This document shows, piece by piece, positions 58,968 through 64,000 of a stretch of DNA of 64,000 nucleotides. Both the position numbers and the translations under genes were made by a program. How positions within the stretch are numbered: the first letter of the stretch is position 1; every line of letters begins with the position of its first letter. This DNA comes from Paulownia fortunei (Eukaryota; Streptophyta; Magnoliopsida; Lamiales; Paulowniaceae), in the NCBI GenBank assembly GCA_019321725.1, contig CM033107.1:15677445-15741444 (forward strand), in the 5' to 3' direction. The notes under the pieces were generated by a model. It was not told the DNA's origin and ran no database searches. It saw only the letters and a list, made by a program, of their open reading frames with translations.

Positions 58968-60544
58968 TAAATTTATGTGTTCTAATTATTTTCATGATGT
59001 CTTATATATGAATCGTTCATATGATGAAAAATATGTTTAATTGTGTTTTTTTTTTTGGAATTATAATTCTGAAATTTTCTGCATGATTTTAAAGTGTTAA
59101 ATTGCATAACATAAAACTGAAACAAATAAAAAAAAATTAGGTTGCACACATCGCGACAGCGCAACATGTGCTGCCGACACCGCAGCAACTGACATGTAAT
59201 TTTGCGATCTACTGTCTGTTTTCGTGTCACTTGCAGAAAATTCAATTTTTCAATTTTTAAAATTAAATTTTATTTTTAAAATTTTGAACATTATTTATAT
59301 GAAAAACCATGAATTAAATCCCAAACTAGAAAAATGGGATTTTTAACTTCTTGTTAAATTTATATGCTTTAAATTTTTATCATGTGAAGATTAAATTAAG
59401 CATGAATAGGATGAATGAATGATCATGGAGCCTAGACCATTTATTTTCTGTGTATGGTTTTATGCTTTGGGTTTTTGATTAAAATGAGGCCCACGAGTCT
59501 CGCATTTTCTCTATTTTTAACTCTGAATGTAAATTTTATCTCCGTCCAATGTACTTCCCCTAGGAAGAAATTCCAAGGTTTCTTTTTAGGTTAAACAATT
59601 ATAATGAGAGTAGTATTAGGATGGTGAGGTCTTCTTTTGCTTTTGGTAGACAAGAAGAAGGAGCAAGGTTGAGAAAAGCAAGGATTTAAGGCCCACGAAT
59701 ATATGGGTGATTTATTCTTGTAATAGATAGGATTTATTATTATTTTGATTAATTACCCTTAGATTGACCTTAAGATCCATTTTGGCTAGAGTGAATCACA
59801 TAGGAAAAGACTCATGATCATCCCATTATGTATGTATTGTAGATGCATGCATAAGTTTAAGATTAAATTAACATTAAATAAACAACACGAAATAAAATGA
59901 TGAGGACTTGGTAAAATTGAAACCCTTACTTAGAAATGTTCCAAGTTTAAGAATTTATTAATTCTATATCAAGCATTAATGGGCAATATTAGGCGGGGCC
60001 CAATCATCCAAGCCTTCCATCAAAAGTAGTTGGCATGTGAAATGCTGCCACACTTAGTCTATTGGCCACGAGTCGTGGGATGTGCTAAGTGGAGGTAATA
60101 GTTATGACCACTACTCGCATAGAGATGATCGTGGGTAGGAGGGCTAACGATGTTGGCCACGAGTCATGGACATACTTTAGTTATCTTATTCACATGAATG
60201 TTTGATGGGACATGCTTGACACTTAGTACCATATGGGCTCATAAAATTAGAGTGTATGGGAAGTAGTGAGGCAAAATAGCTTGAAGGTTACATGGGATGC
60301 AATTGCTAATGTGGTAGCTACCTTTTTGTTTTATCATGTGGCTCATAAAATTGGGGTATATGATAAGACTAATTAGACTTAAAGACCACTAGAAAATATG
60401 ATTTCTTGAATATCCATCATGAAGGTGATGGATTCGAAAAAAATAGTGGAGACATTTATAATTAAAGACCTTATTATAAATAATTAAACTATTGGATGCA
60501 TGCTTATTTTTTGCCTCGTGTTTTATAGATATCTGATTTACATT
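58968..60544 (+). other. Copia-L leader of the plus-strand element
   Basis: This is the non-coding leader to the gag ATG. The GC-rich variable block is at about 59140-59200 (ATCGCGACAGCGCAACATG). After it come stretches shared with the other leaders, such as CATCAAAAGTAGTTGGCATG (60018) and TTGACACTTAGTACCATATG (60214). No reading frame is supported. Confidence 0.75.
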
Positions 60545-61395
60545 ATGGCTAAAAATCCACTTACATAATTCTTGACACCAACAAACTCACTAGTCCTAAC
60601 TATGTTGACTGGTCAAGGAACCTTCAAATAGTTCTTCAATCCAAAAAGAGAGTTTATGTCCTCGACATGGCACCACTGGCTCCGCCAGAGGTGGCCATAA
60701 AGGAAGAGCAAGCAGAATATCATCAACATGTTAAGGATGATCTACAAGCTCGGCGCTATATGATAACATCTATGTTAAACGAGATAGCATGAGGGTATGG
60801 TACATGCTGCTCATACCTACTTTCATTTGAAGGAATTGTATGGAGACATACAAGGCAAGCTAGATACCAAGTATCTAGGGACTCTTTCGATGTCATATGA
60901 GAGAAGGCTCTTCAATTCATGATCATAGACTGAAGATAATAGCCTTGATCGAGAGACTTAAGTCCTTAGGAGTCATTATGGACAATGGACTCTATGTGGA
61001 TCTCGTGTTGTAGTCTTTATCACCCTCGATTGACTTTTTTTGTGGTCAACTTCAACATACATGAAATGGAGACTAGTCTTGCTGAGCTGGTCAACATGTT
61101 GAAGACTGTCGAGTCCACCATGAAGAAGTAGAAGCCTGTTCTACTTGTTAGCTCTTCATTCCAATCTAAGATTAAAAAGTCAAAGAAAGGGAAGAAAAAA
61201 AGATCTTCTAAGAAGACCAAGGGTATGAAGGCCTCAGGTGGAGTGAAGAAATGTTCCAAACCAAATAATAATTATCATTACTATGGCAAGCCGAGGTATT
61301 GGAAGAGGCACTGCAAGGAGTATCCTATAAATCACCAAAAGAGTTCTGGTATGTTCTTTGTTGAAGTTAACTTTTTGATTAATGATGCTTCTTAG
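60545..61395 (+). pseudogene. Copia gag of the plus-strand element
   Basis: The ATG at 60545 begins MAKNPLT, followed at once by a stop. Recognisable blocks in shifting frames are HLKELYGDIQGK (about 60825), LIERLKSL-like text (about 60945), VVNFNIHEME-like text (about 61035) and a lysine-rich linker (61160-61230). The zinc knuckle at about 61275-61325 reads YHYYGKPRYWKRHCKEY: both N-terminal cysteines and the histidine are replaced, so zinc binding is lost. More than ten stops make it a clear pseudogene. Confidence 0.85.
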
Positions 61396-61657
61396 GTGTT
61401 AGATACTTTTTGTGGTACTCATCTATGTAATGATTTGCAAGTGATGACAAGAAGTAGGGAGCTGAGTAGAGGAGAGCGAATCCTGAGGCTTGGAAATTGA
61501 GCAAAAGTTGCTACATTAGCTATAGGATCTGTCTACTTAGCGTTACGAGATGGAAAAATGATAGTTTTAATTTTTTGTCTTTATGTTCCTGAATTAATAA
61601 TGAACATTATCTATATTCCAGTTTTGGATAGAGAGGGTTATTATTTTTCAATAAAGG
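61396..61657 (+). pseudogene. Copia aspartic protease remnant
   Basis: The text reads VLDTFCGTHLCNDLQVMTRS, RELSRGERILRLGN and LYVPELIMNIIYIPVLDREG. The active-site DTG of the family reads DTF here, while the CG-H-C block after it is kept. One TGA follows the LGN. It sits between gag and GAG-pre-integrase, as expected. Confidence 0.75.
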
Positions 61658-62700
61658 ATGGAAACTGTTCCATCTTCTTTAGTTCAAGTTGGGACTTTGA
61701 CAAATGATTTATATACTGTCCAACCTAATAAATCTATTTTTCATATTCAACAAAGTAACAAACGTAAAATAGATAATCATAGTTCCACATACTTGTGGCA
61801 TGCTAGACTATATTTTATCTCTAAGAAAAGAATCAACAAGTTAGCTAACTTCCTTTACCTTACGGAATTGCAAAAAATGTCAACTTGTGAATCTTGCCTT
61901 AAGGAAAAGATGACCAAGTCACCATTTGTTGGACAAGTGGAGTGGGTTGCAAACCCTTTGGATTTGATCCATATAGATATATGTGGGCTACTAAGTGTTA
62001 GTGCCCGAGAAAACTACCACTATTTCATTACCTTTCTCAATGATTATTCTAGGTATGGGTATGTGCATCTTTTAAGATACAAGTCTGAAGCCTTTGAAAG
62101 GTTCAAGGATTTTAGGCATGAAGTGGAGAAACAAATTAGGCGAAGTATTAAGAATCTTCGATTTGATTGAGGGGGTGAATACTTAGGCTAAGAATTTCTT
62201 AATTATCTAAAAGAGAATGGGATTCTCTCACAGTGGACTCCGCCAGAACTCCACAAATAAATGGGGTTGCAGAGCATAGGAACGGAACCCTGTTGGACAG
62301 GGTTCGATCCATGATGAGCTTCATTGGGATTTCTCTTTCATTCTGGGGCTATGCTATGGAAACAACGTCATTTCCATTAAATAGAGTGACAAGTAAGTCG
62401 GTGTCCAAAACACCATATGAAATGTGGTGTGACAAAACCCCTTCATACAAGTACCTTAGAGTATGGGGGTGCATGCTTATGTGAAGCAGCTGGTGGGAGA
62501 TAAGTCAGATGCTAGATCCACCTTATGTAAGTTTGTGGGGGTATCCAAAGGAATCCATTGGATACTATTTCTATGACCTTTCAAAACAAAATGTGCTTGG
62601 TTCGAGGAATGCCACCTTCTTAGAGAAAGAGTTTCCATTAGATAGAAAAGGCGGGCTTAAAGAAATTCAAGAACCATAAAGTGTCCCACAAAAGACATTA
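61658..62700 (+). pseudogene. Copia GAG-pre-integrase and integrase
   Basis: The frame 61658-62167 reads FHIQQSNKRKIDNHSSTYLW, HARLYFISKKRINKLANF, CESCLKEKMTKSPFVGQVEW, then the core with PLDLIHIDICG (first catalytic aspartate), ITFLNDYSRYGYVHLLRYKS and FERFKDFRHEVEKQI. After a TGA at 62168 and a frameshift it continues at 62233: TPQINGVAEHRNGTLLDRVR with the catalytic glutamate, FWGYAMETTSFPLNRV, TPYEMWCDKTPSYKYLRVWG. The remainder (62490-62700) has KFVGVSKGIHWI-like and FLEKEFPLDRKGG-like text. The zinc-binding and catalytic acids mostly survive, but the frame is broken at least three times. Confidence 0.88.
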
Positions 62701-63655
62701 GCGACAGAACCACCCCAAACTAACATTCCTATCACATAGTCTCCTAGGAGATCTGAAAAGATCTTAAGACCACCTGAGCGAGTAAAAGGTTTGCAAACTC
62801 CAGAGATCCATTTACAAACGCAAACAAGCTTCCCGAAGTTGGAATCTTCGTTTTGATGATGTAATCAAATTTTTGGTTTTCCTCAAGAATCCAGATGAAT
62901 CGTGTGTGTATAAGAAAGTTAGTGGGAGTGCAGTGACCTTTGTTGTCCTTTATGTTGATGACATACTACTCATTGAGAATTACGTTGGGATGTTGCAATC
63001 AACAAAGGCTTAGTTGTCTACTCAGTCCTTCATGAAGGATTTGGGATAAGCATCCTATATTTTGGGGATAAGGATCTATAGAGATAGATCCAAAAGAATG
63101 ATCAGACTATCCTAATCCACGTGCATAGATAAAGTGCTAAAGAGGTTTAGCATGGAAGAATCTAAAAGAGGATTCTTACCCATGAGTTATGGGGTTTCAC
63201 TTTCGAAGTCAATGTCCCCAAAGATTCCGAAGGAAAGAGAAAGAATGACTCATATTCCATATGCATCAGTAATTGGAAGCATTATGTATGCAATATTATG
63301 TACGAGGCCTGAGGTCACATATGCTCTGAGTGTCACGAGCAAATATCAGTCCAATCCAGGCGATGAGCACTGGCAAGCTATAAAGAGGATCCTTAAGTAC
63401 TCGCCAAGGACTAAGGATGTCTTCTTGGTTTACGGTAATAGAAAACTAAAGCTAGAAAGCTTTACTGATTCTAGCTTTCAATTCAATGTAGATGATTCAA
63501 AGTCAATGTCAGGATTCATATTCATGCTAAATAGTGGAGCACACCAGTCAGCTGGAAGAGTTTTAAGCAATAAACGACTGCAGATTCCACTATCGAAGTT
63601 GAATACATCGCAGCATGTGATGCAACGAAAGGTGTCTAGATGAGGAACATCATCC
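62701..63655 (+). pseudogene. Copia reverse transcriptase with N-terminal deletion
   Basis: The entry motif RPPERVKG (about 62769-62792) jumps directly to text matching VCKLQRSIY and KQASRSWNLRFDDVIKF (about 62792-62868). That joins the start of the domain to its thumb-proximal end. About 600 bases that normally encode the fingers and palm appear deleted. The catalytic LYVDDILLIEN survives near 62948-62980. Later blocks are RFSMEESKRGFLPMSYGVSL, IPYASVIGSIMYAILCTRPE, VTYALSVTSKYQSNPGDEHW and LKLESFTDSSFQFNVDDSKS, the last beginning RNase H. Confidence 0.87.
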
Positions 63656-63938
63656 AATAGTTGGGTATAGTCCCTTCTGTTGTTGATCCAATTTTGGTCT
63701 ACTATGATAACGATGGGGTTGTTGAGCAAGAAAAGGAGTCGAGATCTCATCAAAGATCCAAGCACATTATGAGGCGATGCCATCTGAACCACGAGATCAT
63801 TAGTAGAGGAGACGTTCGAGTAGAGCAAGTGTCCTCAGCAGAAAACATAGCAGATCCACTGACAAAGCCCTTAGCTCAAAGAGTATTTGAAGGACATCTT
63901 GAGAAGATGAGTCTTAAATACATGGGCAATTGGTTCTG
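63656..63938 (+). pseudogene. Copia RNase H C-terminal part
   Basis: The frame 63661-63948 reads SVVDPILVYYDNDGVVEQEK, SRSHQRSKHIMRRCHLNHEI and GDVRVEQVSSAENIADPLTK, followed by PLAQRVFEGHLEKM. This is the usual end of copia pol. It is one frameshift away from the upstream RNase H text (63455-63640). The frame runs into the polypurine tract. Confidence 0.9.
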
Positions 63939-63953
63939 GGGCAAGTGAGAGAT
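63939..63953 (+). other. Polypurine tract of the plus-strand copia element
   Basis: GGGCAAGTGAGAGAT-type sequence lies directly before the 3' LTR start, as is usual in copia elements. Confidence 0.7.
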
Positions 63954-64000
63954 TATTAGAGTAGTGCCCGACAAGCCAATTAGTGGAGAACTTTTATACT
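63954..64000 (+). mobile_element. Start of the Copia-L 3' LTR
   Basis: TATTAGAGTAGTGCCCGACA matches the LTR start at 54472 and those at 21927 and 26698 (minus). The usual TG is TA. It is cut by the window end. Confidence 0.85.

Overview
This window looks like intergenic, probably heterochromatic DNA of a flowering plant, most likely a eudicot, although the species cannot be read from it. It is AT-rich and built almost entirely of nested LTR retrotransposons. I found no host protein gene, rRNA, tRNA or CRISPR array. Almost every recognisable reading frame is a gag or pol remnant with in-frame stops or frameshifts.

Four element families recur. (1) LTR-A: a Ty3/gypsy LTR of about 2.29 kb (TGTAATGCCC...GGGGTGTTACA), tied to a Tekay/Del-like pol at 13967-16556. 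(2) LTR-2: a Ty3/gypsy LTR of 2.4-2.9 kb (TGTGATACCC...GGGGGTGTTACA), with a complete element at 4477-13409. (3) Copia-L: a Ty1/copia family with 2.12 kb LTRs (TGTTAGAG...CCCAACA) that carry TTAATTAA-rich tracts. (4) An Athila-like Ty3/gypsy element with a tRNA-Asp-type primer site. There are also remains of a further gypsy element (about 43600-45532) and a short LINE reverse transcriptase fragment (about 46435-46573).

Layout. 1-1037: LTR-A edge. 1038-4476 and 13415-13479: an old plus-strand gypsy element (pol end, polypurine tract, 3' LTR) split by an inverted LTR fragment and by the complete minus-strand element 4477-13409 (duplication GTAAA). 13480-17449: minus-strand LTR-A-type element remnant and an LTR-2-like fragment. 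17450-26698: minus-strand Copia-L element invaded by a solo Copia-L LTR (19806-21927, GAAAC). 26699-33229: plus-strand Copia-L pieces invaded by a solo LTR-2 (29944-32529, TCAAG). 33230 to about 43400: Athila-like element invaded in reverse transcriptase by a solo LTR-A (37362-39651, GATCA). About 43600-46573: gypsy, copia LTR and LINE scraps. 46574-48878: minus-strand Copia-L remnant. 48879 to the window end: plus-strand Copia-L element whose 5' LTR was hit by a solo LTR-A (49731-52026, GACTA).

The assembly has a clear problem. The 5,493 bases before the 100-N gap (47525-53017) recur after it (53118-58610). They differ only near the contig ends, so this is best read as two overlapping contigs left unmerged. 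The real locus probably has one copy.

The elements do not act together as a pathway. The window records successive insertion, LTR-LTR recombination to solo LTRs, deletion, and decay by C-to-T type changes. I found no new functional system. The most useful leads are the assembly artefact, the dated nesting order, a GC-rich and highly variable block in the Copia-L leader, two unexplained inserts (23745-24085 and 36462-36760), and the mutation spectrum.
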